Shown here one piece after another: positions 8,844 through 17,900 of a stretch of 64,000 nt of DNA. Source of the DNA: Candidatus Poribacteria bacterium. GTDB taxonomy: Bacteria; Poribacteria; WGA-4E; WGA-3G. The translations under genes were made by a program, and so were the position numbers. The number at the start of each line of letters is the position of its first letter. Positions within the stretch are counted from its first letter, which is position 1. The DNA lies in assembly GCA_022827185.1 (NCBI GenBank), contig JAJDTM010000038.1, positions 1 to 64,000 of the forward strand. The letters run 5' to 3'. Below the pieces are notes generated by a model that was given only the letters and a program-made list of their open reading frames with translations, was not told where the DNA came from and ran no database searches.

Positions 8844-9413
8844 ATGCTTAGTTCACAGACGAATCCTGAGTCTATTCAAGATGGCATCACACACGAAAAC
8901 CCGATAACGTTGGAAGAATTTCTTGAAAACGATTTCGAGGGGTATGAATATGTAAAAGGAGAATTAGTGCCGATGGCAGCTGCTGCAATTGTACACGGCG
9001 AAATAGGTGTTAACGTTATAATACCTTTAGGTTCATACGTTCGAGAAAATAAGTTAGGTCGTTTGTATACGATCGAGACGACGTTTCAATTGAACGACAG
9101 GGTAGTAAAACCTGATATTGCGTTTGTCTCGACAGAGCGATTGTCAGATGATAAATTAAAAGGATTCTCCGTGGCTCCTGACCTCGCTGTTGAGATCGTC
9201 TCCCCAACAGATATGCACTACGATGTCACTGAAAAAGCGTTCGCCTACCTGAAAGCAGGAACACAACTCGTCTGGGTGATTGAGCCGGTTGCAAAAACGG
9301 TAATGGTCTATCGTTCTGAAACGGATTTCACACTGCTCACCTCCGAAGATACGCTGACAGGTGAGGATGTCGTTAAAGGGTTTACGTGTTCGGTTGCGCA
9401 GCTGTTTGAATAG
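8844..9413 (+). CDS. Uma2 family (DUF820) PD-(D/E)XK-like nuclease
   Basis: 189 aa, a usual length for Uma2 proteins, a family abundant in cyanobacteria and Poribacteria with a restriction-endonuclease fold and mostly unknown roles. Seen: TLEEFLEND.EGYEYVKGELVPM near the N-terminus; the acidic site KPDIAFVS and LAVEIVSPTD, then a K at the start of the YLKAGTQLVWVIEP strand; and VYRSE...L near the end. A GAGGAAAAATCA purine stretch precedes the ATG. It follows the CotH pair by 23 bp, but whether they are functionally linked is unknown. Confidence 0.85.
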   Translation: MLSSQTNPESIQDGITHENPITLEEFLENDFEGYEYVKGELVPMAAAAIVHGEIGVNVIIPLGSYVRENKLGRLYTIETTFQLNDRVVKPDIAFVSTERLSDDKLKGFSVAPDLAVEIVSPTDMHYDVTEKAFAYLKAGTQLVWVIEPVAKTVMVYRSETDFTLLTSEDTLTGEDVVKGFTCSVAQLFE

Positions 9414-9484
9414 AAAGTGTGGGCAGACGAGCAGACCTACCCGAACATTAATGAGAGAAGAAGGCACGTCGCAAATGTAAAGTT

Positions 9485-9500
9485 TTCTCACTGCGAAGCA
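9485..9500 (+). repeat. 16-bp dispersed repeat, copy 1
   Basis: TTCTCACTGCGAAGCA, identical to 12020-12035. Both copies lie in the leader of a plus-strand gene (YjhG-like and MBL-fold) and are followed by a similar ATTTTGCC/ATTACGCC stretch. Function unknown. Confidence 0.6.
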
Positions 9501-9564
9501 AAATTTTGCCGCGTATGGGAAACCAAATTTGGGCGTGTACGCCGCAAAACGGAGACACAGCATA

Positions 9565-11529
9565 ATGGCAAAACCGATTAACTACACTGACATTTTAGAA
9601 ACCGGTGATAGTGAGATTTATGATCTCCAAACGCACGCCGCCGGTCCCGAAGGCAGTCTACCACTTACAGAAGAGATGCTCCTCAATCGACCGAGTGGCG
9701 ACATATTTGGCTTGACCCACAACGCTGCTATGGGCTGGGCACCGACGGAGCTGCGACGAGAAGAATTCCTCATTCTCAGCACACAAGGCGGGATCCGCGC
9801 ACCTGACGGCAAGCCTATCGCACTTGGGTATCACACCGGACATTGGGAGGTCGGGCTTCTCATGCAGGCGGTTGCGCATGAGTTGAAGGAACTTGCGGCG
9901 ATTCCGTTCGCGGGCTACTGCTCCGATCCGTGCGATGGACGGACACAAGGTACTGTCGGGATGATGGACAGTCTCGCTTACCGAAACGACGCGGCACAGA
10001 TCTTCCGCCGACTCATCCGTTCCCTACCGACACGGAAAGGGGTCGTCGGCGTTGCCACGTGCGATAAAGGTTTGCCTGCGATGATGATGGCACTCGCCTC
10101 AATGCGCGAACTCCCGGCTGTCCTCGTTCCGGGTGGCGTGACCTTGCCGCCGACGACAGGCGAGGATGCTGGAAAAATCCAAACGATCGGTGCCCGTTTC
10201 GCACACGGTGAGATCAGCCTGCAAGACGCAGCGGACATGGGATGCCGTGCTTGTGCTACCCCGGGCGGTGGCTGTCAATTCTTGGGAACCGCGGCAACTT
10301 CACAGGTTGTCGGTGAAGCCTTGGGAATGAGTTTAACACATACCGCATTGGCACCGTCTGGTCAGAACATCTGGTCGGATATGGGATTGCGTTCGGCACG
10401 CGCTGTAGTGAATCTGGCTGCGAAAGGGTTGACGATGAATGACATCGTTACACCGGAAGCGATTCGGAACGCTATGGTCGTGCATGCAGCGTTCGGGGGT
10501 TCAACGAATCTCTTATTGCATATCCCCGCGATTGCACACGCTGCGGGACTCCAACGTCCGACGATAGACGATTGGACTGAAGTGAACCAGAGTGTCCCGC
10601 GCCTCGTTGATGTTCTGCCGAACGGACCTGTTGGGCATCCGACAGTGAGGGTCTTCCTTGCCGGTGGTGTACCTGAGGTTATGCTCCATCTACGAGAATT
10701 AGGATGCCTCAACGAAGACGTGCTCACAGCAACAGGCGAAACGCTTGGTAGCAACCTTGATTGGTGGGCAGCCTCTGAACGACGCGAGCGTGTCCGTGAA
10801 ATTCTCGAAGATCGGGATAGCGTCTCGCCTGACAAAGTGATCTTAAATCCAGATGCAGCGCAAGCAGCAGGATTGACAAGCACCGTCACATTCCCGCGCG
10901 GTAACCTCGCACCAGAGGGATCTGTCATTAAAAGTACCGCTATTGATCCGAGTGTTGTTGATGCTGATGGTGTGTATCGGATGACAGGACCAGCGCGTGT
11001 CTTTGTTCGGGAGTCTGATGCGATACAGACACTCAAAGGTCAGGGAGCAGTTAAGATCCAACCGGGAGACATTATGGTACTGTGCTGCCGCGGTCCGCAA
11101 GGAACCGGTATGGAGGAAGTTTATCAGATAACGGCAGCATTGAAACACCTTTCATTCGGTAAAAACATCGCCTTGATCACGGATGCTCGGTTCTCTGGTG
11201 TATCAACAGGGGCATGCATTGGACACGTTGGACCGGAGGCACTCGCTGATGGTCCCATCGGGAAAGTGCTTGACGGGGACATAATCCAGATTGAGATTGA
11301 TACCCGGCAACTGGTAGGAAGCATTGATTTGGTCGGGCATGGAAACGAAAATTTTGGTGCAGCAGCGGGTGAACGTGTGTTAGCGGAACGCCAACCGCGC
11401 CCCGATCTCGCATCGGATGAGGCATTGCCAGACGACACACGACTTTGGGCAGCGTTGCAATCCGTTGGCGGTGGCACATGGGGTGGCTGTGTCTACGACG
11501 TAGACGCGATCCTCAACGCTCTGAAATAA
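9565..11529 (+). CDS. yjhG: YjhG/YagF-type dehydratase (D-xylonate dehydratase-like, IlvD/Edd family)
   Basis: 654 aa, matching the length of E. coli YjhG, which dehydrates D-xylonate to 2-keto-3-deoxy-xylonate; activity on another sugar acid is possible. Family features seen: RPSGDIFGLTHNAAMGW near the front, cysteines for the Fe-S cluster in SDPCDGRTQG, ATCDKGLPAMMM and PGGGCQFLGT, then NLLLHIPAIAH, and LITDARFSGVSTGACIGH with GPEAL near the C-terminus. ATG 9565 is chosen over an in-frame GTG/ATG-like start upstream because GGAGA sits at 9551-9555 and the protein then begins as in YjhG. It is placed among sugar-acid and carbohydrate genes, fitting use of oxidised sugars. Substrate not proven. 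Confidence 0.92.
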   Translation: MAKPINYTDILETGDSEIYDLQTHAAGPEGSLPLTEEMLLNRPSGDIFGLTHNAAMGWAPTELRREEFLILSTQGGIRAPDGKPIALGYHTGHWEVGLLMQAVAHELKELAAIPFAGYCSDPCDGRTQGTVGMMDSLAYRNDAAQIFRRLIRSLPTRKGVVGVATCDKGLPAMMMALASMRELPAVLVPGGVTLPPTTGEDAGKIQTIGARFAHGEISLQDAADMGCRACATPGGGCQFLGTAATSQVVGEALGMSLTHTALAPSGQNIWSDMGLRSARAVVNLAAKGLTMNDIVTPEAIRNAMVVHAAFGGSTNLLLHIPAIAHAAGLQRPTIDDWTEVNQSVPRLVDVLPNGPVGHPTVRVFLAGGVPEVMLHLRELGCLNEDVLTATGETLGSNLDWWAASERRERVREILEDRDSVSPDKVILNPDAAQAAGLTSTVTFPRGNLAPEGSVIKSTAIDPSVVDADGVYRMTGPARVFVRESDAIQTLKGQGAVKIQPGDIMVLCCRGPQGTGMEEVYQITAALKHLSFGKNIALITDARFSGVSTGACIGHVGPEALADGPIGKVLDGDIIQIEIDTRQLVGSIDLVGHGNENFGAAAGERVLAERQPRPDLASDEALPDDTRLWAALQSVGGGTWGGCVYDVDAILNALK

Positions 11530-11549
11530 TTGATAACTGATAACTACTA

Positions 11550-11927
11550 ATGAAGTATTGGGTACCGCCTTTTCTTTACATGGCACTCATTTTTGTCGTC
11601 TCGTCCTTGGAACAGCCACCGCTGCCGATGCCGGAATTTGAGTGGCTGACGATTGACAAACTCTACCATTTTGTTGAATATGCCGTACTGGGTGGACTCC
11701 TCGCGATAGCTTTTGTGAAGGCGAAGCCCGCGGTAGTGCCATCAAAACTTATATGGCTTGTCGCAATGGTACTCTCAATCCTCTACGGTGCAAGCGATGA
11801 ATGGCATCAGACATTCGTCCCCGGCAGATTCGCTACGCTCGCAGATTGGGTAGCAGATGCGCTGGGATCAATTGCAGGCGTGCTGGCGGTCTATCTCTAT
11901 CATAAGAAAAAAATGGTTAATGGTTAA
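11550..11927 (+). CDS. VanZ-like family membrane protein
   Basis: 125 aa with about four hydrophobic segments. VanZ-type signatures are plain: DKLYHFVEYAVLGGLL, then GASDEWHQTFVPGR followed by DWVADALGSIAGV. VanZ proteins are integral membrane proteins; the founding member gives teicoplanin resistance, but most homologues have no known function. It begins 20 bp after the dehydratase gene. No good Shine-Dalgarno is seen: the spacer is made of the heptamer-like CTGATAACT, so translation may depend on the upstream gene. Confidence 0.85.
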   Translation: MKYWVPPFLYMALIFVVSSLEQPPLPMPEFEWLTIDKLYHFVEYAVLGGLLAIAFVKAKPAVVPSKLIWLVAMVLSILYGASDEWHQTFVPGRFATLADWVADALGSIAGVLAVYLYHKKKMVNG

Positions 11928-12002
11928 TGGTGATTGGTGGTTGGTTAAGAAAGAAACTTCTTACCAATAACTAATAACCAGCAACTAACAACCAAAAACC
12001 GT
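11928..12002. repeat. Low-complexity imperfect inverted repeat
   Basis: GGTTAATGG/GGTTGGTTAAG-type words on the left face complementary CTTACCAATAAC/AATAACC/CAACCAAAAACC words on the right around an AGAAAC loop. The transcript could fold into one long hairpin after vanZ. It resembles the other palindromic spacers in this window. Confidence 0.5.
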
Positions 12003-12019
12003 AGTCCGTAATGTAATGG

Positions 12020-12035
12020 TTCTCACTGCGAAGCA
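12020..12035 (+). repeat. 16-bp dispersed repeat, copy 2
   Basis: TTCTCACTGCGAAGCA, identical to 9485-9500, in the leader of the MBL-fold gene. Confidence 0.6.
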
Positions 12036-12100
12036 GGATTACGCCTTGGAACGCCAAATAAGAATTTTGCCTAACCGAACCGCAAGGAAATTTAAAAAAT

Positions 12101-12892
12101 ATGCATCCACTTGTTGAATTGAAGGTGCCAGATGGTGCTGTTGCCGTTCATTGGTTTGAACAGAGCAGCTTCGCCTTGAAGGATTCCGCTGGCACTATCG
12201 TCCAAATCGACCCCTATTTTCCGCGGGAACGTCCCGCTGACCGGTTTATTCATACCGAACCGCCACTCGATGAATCGGTACTTCCGACCGATTTTGTGCT
12301 TTTAACACACGCGCACGGAGATCACACGTGTCCAGAATCCATACGCCGGATGTGGGAAACTTCTAATGCGACACAGTTTGTGGGACCTGAAGAGAGTGCA
12401 CGCCAAATCGCCGCAGAAACAGATGTTGCCGCTGCGAACATCTCGGAGATAAGTGCTGGAGAATCCACGAGACTCAACGGTCTCACTGTTCATGCCGTCT
12501 ATGCGAAACCGCCTGATGGCGACGCGTCCGCTGACATAGCACCGCCCGATGTCACACACTTAGGCTACGTCGTTGTCAGCAACGGTGTAACACTTTACTT
12601 CAGCGGCGATCCAATCAACAATTTCGCAGAACACGACGCACTTATTTCAGCGGTGGCAGCACATAAACCGGACATCGGTTTCCTAACGAACCATCCGACT
12701 GAGGGTGAATTTCCGTTCTACGATGGATGCGTGAAAATGGCGACACGCATCGGATTGAAGCATGCCGTTCCTGTGCATCGCGCCTGTTTCGTCACCCGTG
12801 ATTACGATCCGAACGAGTGGGCAGCACAGTTTCCGTCAGGCGGTCCCGAACCGTTGATTATTGAAAGAAATTCACATATTATTTATCAATAG
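12101..12892 (+). CDS. MBL-fold metallo-hydrolase (UlaG-like lactonase group)
   Basis: 263 aa. The metal-binding motif is THAHGDHT (about residues 69-76), preceded by a core beta strand VQIDPYFP and followed by GVTLYFSGDP, the usual Asp ligand region, and NHPTEGEFPF. The C-terminus has HAVPVHRACF. The single-domain size and HWFEQSSFALKDSAGTIVQIDP start resemble UlaG-like proteins (L-ascorbate-6-phosphate lactonase) and other small MBL hydrolases; the substrate is unknown. It has no obvious Shine-Dalgarno beyond CAAGGAAATTT 15-20 bp upstream. Confidence 0.85.
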   Translation: MHPLVELKVPDGAVAVHWFEQSSFALKDSAGTIVQIDPYFPRERPADRFIHTEPPLDESVLPTDFVLLTHAHGDHTCPESIRRMWETSNATQFVGPEESARQIAAETDVAAANISEISAGESTRLNGLTVHAVYAKPPDGDASADIAPPDVTHLGYVVVSNGVTLYFSGDPINNFAEHDALISAVAAHKPDIGFLTNHPTEGEFPFYDGCVKMATRIGLKHAVPVHRACFVTRDYDPNEWAAQFPSGGPEPLIIERNSHIIYQ

Positions 12893-12941
12893 CCGTCAGC
12901 CATCAGCAAATTAGCCATCAGCCGTCAGTTGTCAGCCATCA
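12892..12941 (+). repeat. Tandem heptamers (GYYRTCA type)
   Basis: Units GCCGTCA, GCCATCA, a GCAAATTA gap, then GCCATCA, GCCGTCA, GTTGTCA, GCCATCA in strict 7-base phase. The same heptamer type recurs at 13600-13620 and, reversed, at 11530-11545, 27247-27400 and 28015-28120. Confidence 0.8.
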
Positions 12942-12991
12942 GCAAAGACGCAAGCGTTACAAAACTGCCTTGCATGCAGTAAGAGTTCTTC

Positions 12992-13031
12992 GCTGAAAGC
13001 CGATAGCCATTCCCGCTGAAAGCCGATAGCC
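12992..13031 (+). repeat. 17-bp direct repeat upstream of purE
   Basis: GCTGAAAGCCGATAGCC at 12992-13008 and 13015-13031, separated by ATTCCC. A further CGATAGCC and GACAGCC follow. Part of the same intergenic repeat style; function unknown. Confidence 0.75.
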
Positions 13032-13067
13032 GATAGCCGACAGCCAATACGAGGTACAGATACAGAT

Positions 13068-13595
13068 ATGTCGTTACAAGCACACAAAACTCCCCTTGTT
13101 GGTATTGTGATGGGGAGTGATTCTGACTTGGAAAAGATGGCGGAAGCCGCGAAAGTTTTAGAGGAATTTGAAGTGCCGTTTGAGATAACGATCTCCTCGG
13201 CACACCGTTCGCCGGAACGAACGATGGCATGGACAGAAAAGATTAAAGCGGAAGGTGGACAGGTCATTATTGCTGGTGCCGGACGTGCAGCACATCTTGC
13301 CGGTGTCATCGCTGCGCATACGACTCTGCCGGTCATCGGTGTGCCGATTGACGGTGGACCGCTCAACGGTGTGGACGCGCTCTATGCGACAGTCCAGATG
13401 CCTCCCGGTATTCCTGTTGGAACAATGGCAATTGGCTCCGGTGGTGCGAGAAATGCGGGGTTATTTGCTGTCCAAATTCTGGCACTCCAGTTCCCCGAAT
13501 TGGAGGCAAAACTGTTGGCATATAAAGCCAAATTGAGTGATGGTGTTGCCGAGAAAGCCGCGCGTCTCCAAGAAGTCGGCTACCAGAATTATTAA
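13068..13595 (+). CDS. purE: N5-carboxyaminoimidazole ribonucleotide mutase PurE
   Basis: 175 aa, typical class I PurE length. The enzyme moves the carboxyl group of N5-CAIR to C4 in purine synthesis. Signatures: VGIVMGSDSDLEKM at the N-terminus, ISSAHRSPERT with the substrate-binding Ser/His, IIAGAGRAAHLAGV, VIGVPIDGG and TVQMPPGIPVGTMAIG. PurK, its usual partner, is not in the window. The leader holds repeated heptamers and GAGGTACAG just before the ATG. Purine riboswitch elements were not recognised. Confidence 0.95.
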   Translation: MSLQAHKTPLVGIVMGSDSDLEKMAEAAKVLEEFEVPFEITISSAHRSPERTMAWTEKIKAEGGQVIIAGAGRAAHLAGVIAAHTTLPVIGVPIDGGPLNGVDALYATVQMPPGIPVGTMAIGSGGARNAGLFAVQILALQFPELEAKLLAYKAKLSDGVAEKAARLQEVGYQNY

Positions 13596-13599
13596 GTGG

Positions 13600-13620
13600 T
13601 TATCAGTTGTCAGTTATCAG
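13600..13620 (+). repeat. Three tandem heptamers after purE
   Basis: TTATCAG, TTGTCAG, TTATCAG in perfect 7-base phase, directly after the purE stop. Same family as the repeats at 12892-12941. Confidence 0.8.
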
Positions 13621-13743
13621 TTAAAGAGGTTTCTGGTAATGACAATATAAACTTGGCAAGCCAGAAGCAATTAGAAGTTTGTCGGAAACCGTTGTGTCAC
13701 AGAAGACGTAACCGACATCGATTCAATGGAAGGAGACTTACAC

Positions 13744-14424
13744 ATGTCCGACGGACAGAATCAATGGGATAACGATACGGAACTGTTTGACATGATGAAA
13801 GGGCAGTTATACGCCGCTGTGATTTCAGACGCGTTGGACGCAGCCGATTACCGTGAACAGGCACTGCAACACACCATCCGTCCGCTTCACCCGGAGACAG
13901 TTGTGGTGGGTCGCGCGATGCCGGTGCTGTGTGTAGAGGTCTACGAGATTCCAGATGAACCGTATCAGCAGGAAATCGCGGCGGTGGATAGCCTCAAACA
14001 GGATGATGTTCTCGTTTGCTCGACAAACGGGAGTACCCGCATCTGCTTTTGGGGTGAACTCCTCTCAACGGCGGCACTTGCGCGAGGGGCGCGAGGTGCT
14101 GTCATTGACGGATTTATCCGAGATGCGCGCCAAATCCTGGCGATGGGGTTTCCAATCTTTACGACAGGATTGTCGCCTGTTGATTCTAACGGACGCGGCG
14201 ATGTCGTCGCGTATAATGTTCCGATTGAATGTGGCGGTGTCACAGTTAATCCTGGGGATATCGTGTTCGGTGACGCAGATGGGGTTGTTGTTATCCCGCA
14301 AGCGGTGGAAACAACAGTGATTGAAGCCGCGCTGGAAAAGGTGAGCGGCGAGAACCGGACTCGCGATGAACTCCGAGCCGGTGCGACGCTGCGCGAAGTT
14401 TACGATAAATACGGAATTCTGTGA
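13744..14424 (+). CDS. RraA family protein (HMG/CHA aldolase-like)
   Basis: 226 aa. The RraA fold is shared by a regulator of RNase E and by metal-dependent aldolases or decarboxylases such as 4-hydroxy-4-methyl-2-oxoglutarate aldolase; in this gene setting an enzyme is more likely. The key motif is GARGAVIDGFIRDARQI (with the R-D pair for the metal and pyruvate site) followed by GNDV-like GDIVFGDADGVVVIP. ATG 13744 is chosen because the earlier in-frame ATG at 13726 lies next to the GGAAGGAG Shine-Dalgarno that serves 13744. The next gene follows at 14451. Confidence 0.85.
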   Translation: MSDGQNQWDNDTELFDMMKGQLYAAVISDALDAADYREQALQHTIRPLHPETVVVGRAMPVLCVEVYEIPDEPYQQEIAAVDSLKQDDVLVCSTNGSTRICFWGELLSTAALARGARGAVIDGFIRDARQILAMGFPIFTTGLSPVDSNGRGDVVAYNVPIECGGVTVNPGDIVFGDADGVVVIPQAVETTVIEAALEKVSGENRTRDELRAGATLREVYDKYGIL

Positions 14425-14450
14425 GGGATAGTCAAAGGAAAGGTAAAAAA

Positions 14451-14780
14451 ATGATTTATGAACTACGAACGTATCAGGTTGTGCCGGGGAAGATGAAAAA
14501 TTTGAATGACCGGTTTGCTAATATCACCGTTCCGCTGTTTGAGAAGCACGGTATGAAGGTTATCGGGTTTTGGGAAACCGCCATCGGTGAGGCAACGACG
14601 ACAGAACTTATCTACATGCTTGCGTTTGAGGATCTGGGACACTATCAGCGTGCGTGGGATGCATTTATCGCCGATCCAGAGTGGCAAGCGGCGAAACGCC
14701 TGACAGAAGTCGGCGGTCCGCTGGTAAATGTGGCGAGTTCAAAGATTATAGAACCGACAGATTATTCACCCTTACAATAG
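14451..14780 (+). CDS. NIPSNAP family protein
   Basis: 109 aa, a single NIPSNAP (ferredoxin-like dimeric alpha-beta barrel) domain: MIYELRTYQVVPGKM at the start, FWETAIGEATTTELIYMLAFED in the middle, then AWDAFIADPEWQ. The family's biochemical role is poorly known; in bacteria it often accompanies catabolic enzymes. It starts 26 bp after the RraA-like stop with AAAGGAAAGG before the ATG, so the two probably form an operon. Confidence 0.88.
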   Translation: MIYELRTYQVVPGKMKNLNDRFANITVPLFEKHGMKVIGFWETAIGEATTTELIYMLAFEDLGHYQRAWDAFIADPEWQAAKRLTEVGGPLVNVASSKIIEPTDYSPLQ

Positions 14781-14867
14781 ATCAGGACTCACGCAAGCTG
14801 AGCGAATATCCGACATTTGGACGCAAAAAAGCAACCCCCTAAAAAATCAGAATCAGAATCAACGGTA

Positions 14868-14906
14868 TGAATGCCTTATGGGCATTCACCGCCCCTTATC
14901 AGGGGG
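14868..14906. terminator. Double hairpin between convergent genes, possible terminator
   Basis: TGAATGCC-TTATG-GGCATTCA (14868-14888) and CCCC-TTATCA-GGGG (14892-14905) lie between the NIPSNAP gene and the convergent C25 peptidase gene. There is no strong U-tract in either direction, so this could instead be a dispersed palindrome. Confidence 0.4.
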
Positions 14907-14955
14907 ACTTTAAGAGGAAACGCGTAAGTGCTAAGGACGTTAAATCGGAAATCGT

Positions 14956-17900
14956 CTAACGTAAAATGGCGAGTTTTCCTATCTGCTGTATCTTTTTATT
15001 TTCCGTGTGGGCGATGACGCGATAGAGGTATACGCCATTGGCACACCGTATCCCATCTTCATCTTTGCCATCCCAACCGGTTTCGTTGGTGCCGCGGTTT
15101 GCCCTTGCATCATCAAGCGTCCGGAGAAGTCTGCCGTTAACACTGTAAATTTTGATTGTGACGGTATCCGGTGCCTGCGCGAGGTGGTAGGTGAAAAAGG
15201 TCTTTCCATCATACGTAGGATTGGGAACATTGAATACCTCACTGAGCGTGACTTCCTCATTTAAGGTGAAAGTGGTAACAAGTTCTCCTATATTCCCACT
15301 GGAATCTGCAGCGGTAATCTGGAGTTGATATTCCCCGTTGGCGAGGTTCGGGGCATACGTGATAGCGGCATCCGCGGGGGCATCTGGATCGAAGGTTTCG
15401 GTGTAACTATTTGGATCCAAAAGTTCAAGCGTTTCATACACACTCCCAAAATTGACTTGAAAAGTGGTTTCATCAAGTGCGCTATCATCCGTGAAGACAA
15501 TCTTGAAGCGAGGTTGCTCTCTGAGGACTGCGCCGTTTGTTAAAGACGCATCAAGCGGTTCGTCTGTGTCACCTGTCCCCGATCCGGTGACCTGGACCTC
15601 AATAGTGGGAGGCGTAATGTCAGGCTCTTCGATAACAACGAACCTATAACTAACAACCCCAGCATCACCACCAATAGCGTTATCGTTGAAATCTTGTGCG
15701 CCGATATTGAAGGTATACTCGCCTGGGAAAAGGATGGGGCGGTAATCAACTGATACCGTGTCAATACTGCCCTGTGGACGGAGTTCATAATCAGTGACAG
15801 GTTCAAAAGGTCCATCATTCTTCCGTTTGTCAAAGGTAAAAAATTCCACATCAATACCGTTTACATCTTGTAGAACAATAGAGAGAACAGGTCGCGGTGG
15901 AATGACGCTGCCGGTCTGTGGTTGGACACCATCGATCCAGAGGTTAAAAGCAGGCGGTTCGTTATCCGTGCTACGCATAAGGGCAAATTGCGTAAGTTCG
16001 CTGACCTCCGTTGTAATTGTAGCAACGTGAGCACTGCTGAACTTAACTTTATCGCCGAACCCAAATGCTTCGGGACCTGCATTAACGATGATTTCAAAAC
16101 CCAGGTGGCTCAGGAAAAGCGGTTCGTTTACCTTTCCATGGACTTTGACGCCATTCGGGAAATGGACGGGTTCATTAGATGCATCACGAAGTTCATAGTA
16201 ATCAGGGGCAATAAAAAAGAGGAGCCAGTCCCCTGTTTCAAATTCCGCTTTGGGGCCAAGTTTGCTAGTCACCGTAGCGGTGCCGTTGCCGAGATTAGCA
16301 TTCCATGTGCCCTCAAGGACAACATCGCCCTGCGGGTTATAATCGGTCTTAAAAGCGAGTATATCGGCAAATTCAAATGCATAATTAACATCAGAAGACG
16401 GATTCTCTTGACTCGGAATCCGCAGTTCCAAACCGTACACCTCCACTCTGAACGGATTATCGAGTTGCCCGGTTTGATCGAGTTTCTCGATTTCGGTCCG
16501 TTGCTCCGCTTTTCGCTTGAGAAAGACCTCGTATTCATTAGCATCAAGAAACGTGATAATCCAAGTGCCTGCGGGGGTAAGGTTCGCGTTGATAGTTATA
16601 GCATCGGTTTCTAATTTCTGTTCACTTGCATTCTCTTGCTGTGTTGGTGTGACGTAATTTTCGAGCAGAAAATCGCCTTCAGGGGTGTAGTTAATCTGTG
16701 AAGGCAAGCGTCGCCATGCAGACAGATTAACATTTGCCTCTGCAGGAGCGGACGTGGGATCCTGTTTCGTACTGGGTGCTAAATCTGTCAGCCACGCATA
16801 AATTGCCACCTGGTTTGTGACCTGCGTAAATTCATATTCAAATTCAGGATTGTCAGGTTGAATTTCGGTCTCTTTCCGTACGATGTCTTCCAAAGCACTC
16901 ACATCAAAACGGAGTTTGAGTTCGGCAGGTTTCTCGAGCACTGATGCGCCCGTGCGAAATGCGGGTTCGTAGTATTGTGCAACCGCCGTTCCTTGCCGAA
17001 TGAGCCCACGCCGGAGTGCAGCGACACGCGGGATCGGGGCAAATTGAAGGTCAGGTTGGATAGGGTCTGTTGGCAATTGTGATGTAACGGAGAGTGGAAT
17101 ACCTGCCGTACCCCGTGTTTCGACTTCAAGCGCGTTTGGAGGGAAATAGATGTCGAACACCCTGTCTAAACTAAAGGCTAATAACGCTTCCTCGGGTATA
17201 TAGTTAAAATCGTTGACGACGAAAGAGACGTGCTGCTTGTTATCAAAGACACGTGCTTCTTCGACGTTTCCATCATCAATGTCGTCTTCAATATCCGGGT
17301 CCTCCGGGTCCGCGAGGACATAAATCTTGTGGGGGCCTGTCTTAAGGGGTGCCTCGAGGTCCAGGATAGCCGTCGCACGTTGCCGCACGTACGTTCCTTC
17401 CACCCAATCAGTAGGTTTGATGGTAACGGTCCCAAAGATGTCTGCGTCCTCGTCAACTATGAAATCACCATCTGGATCCGGATTGCCTTCGCCAAATACA
17501 ACCTCAATATCAGCAATGACGGGACGACCCCCATTATTGATTAACTCCGCGATGAGTTGATAACCGTTTTTCTTTTTATCATAAGCATATCGAATCGGTG
17601 CTCTGTCTACTTTATCTGTACCGATCGCGATATTGGGGCCTTCAGGGGCCTTGACGATGTTGCGTTCGAGTTTTGATGGAATAACGATCTCATGTCCGCT
17701 ACGATCGGTGATGAAGACTTGGTAGCGTATCTGTATTCCGGCGCGTGGGAGAAGGATAGGTGTTTCGAGTTCATACCATTGTCCACCGGGTGGAACATCA
17801 CCAAGAGGGGTGCGTGCTGGAACCATAGGCGTTGTCATAGTTTCAAAATCGTCTGTGTTATCCCAGACAACGCTGATGCTGCGTATCCCTCCGGGGCCTT

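Noticed and set aside
12892..13620. CRISPR array
   Set aside because: The repeats are 7-base tandem units and 17-bp direct repeats without regular 30-40 bp spacers, and no cas genes are present.
15922..16614. 230-aa plus-strand open frame inside the C25 peptidase gene
   Set aside because: Antisense to a protein with clear catalytic and sorting domains; no known features of its own.
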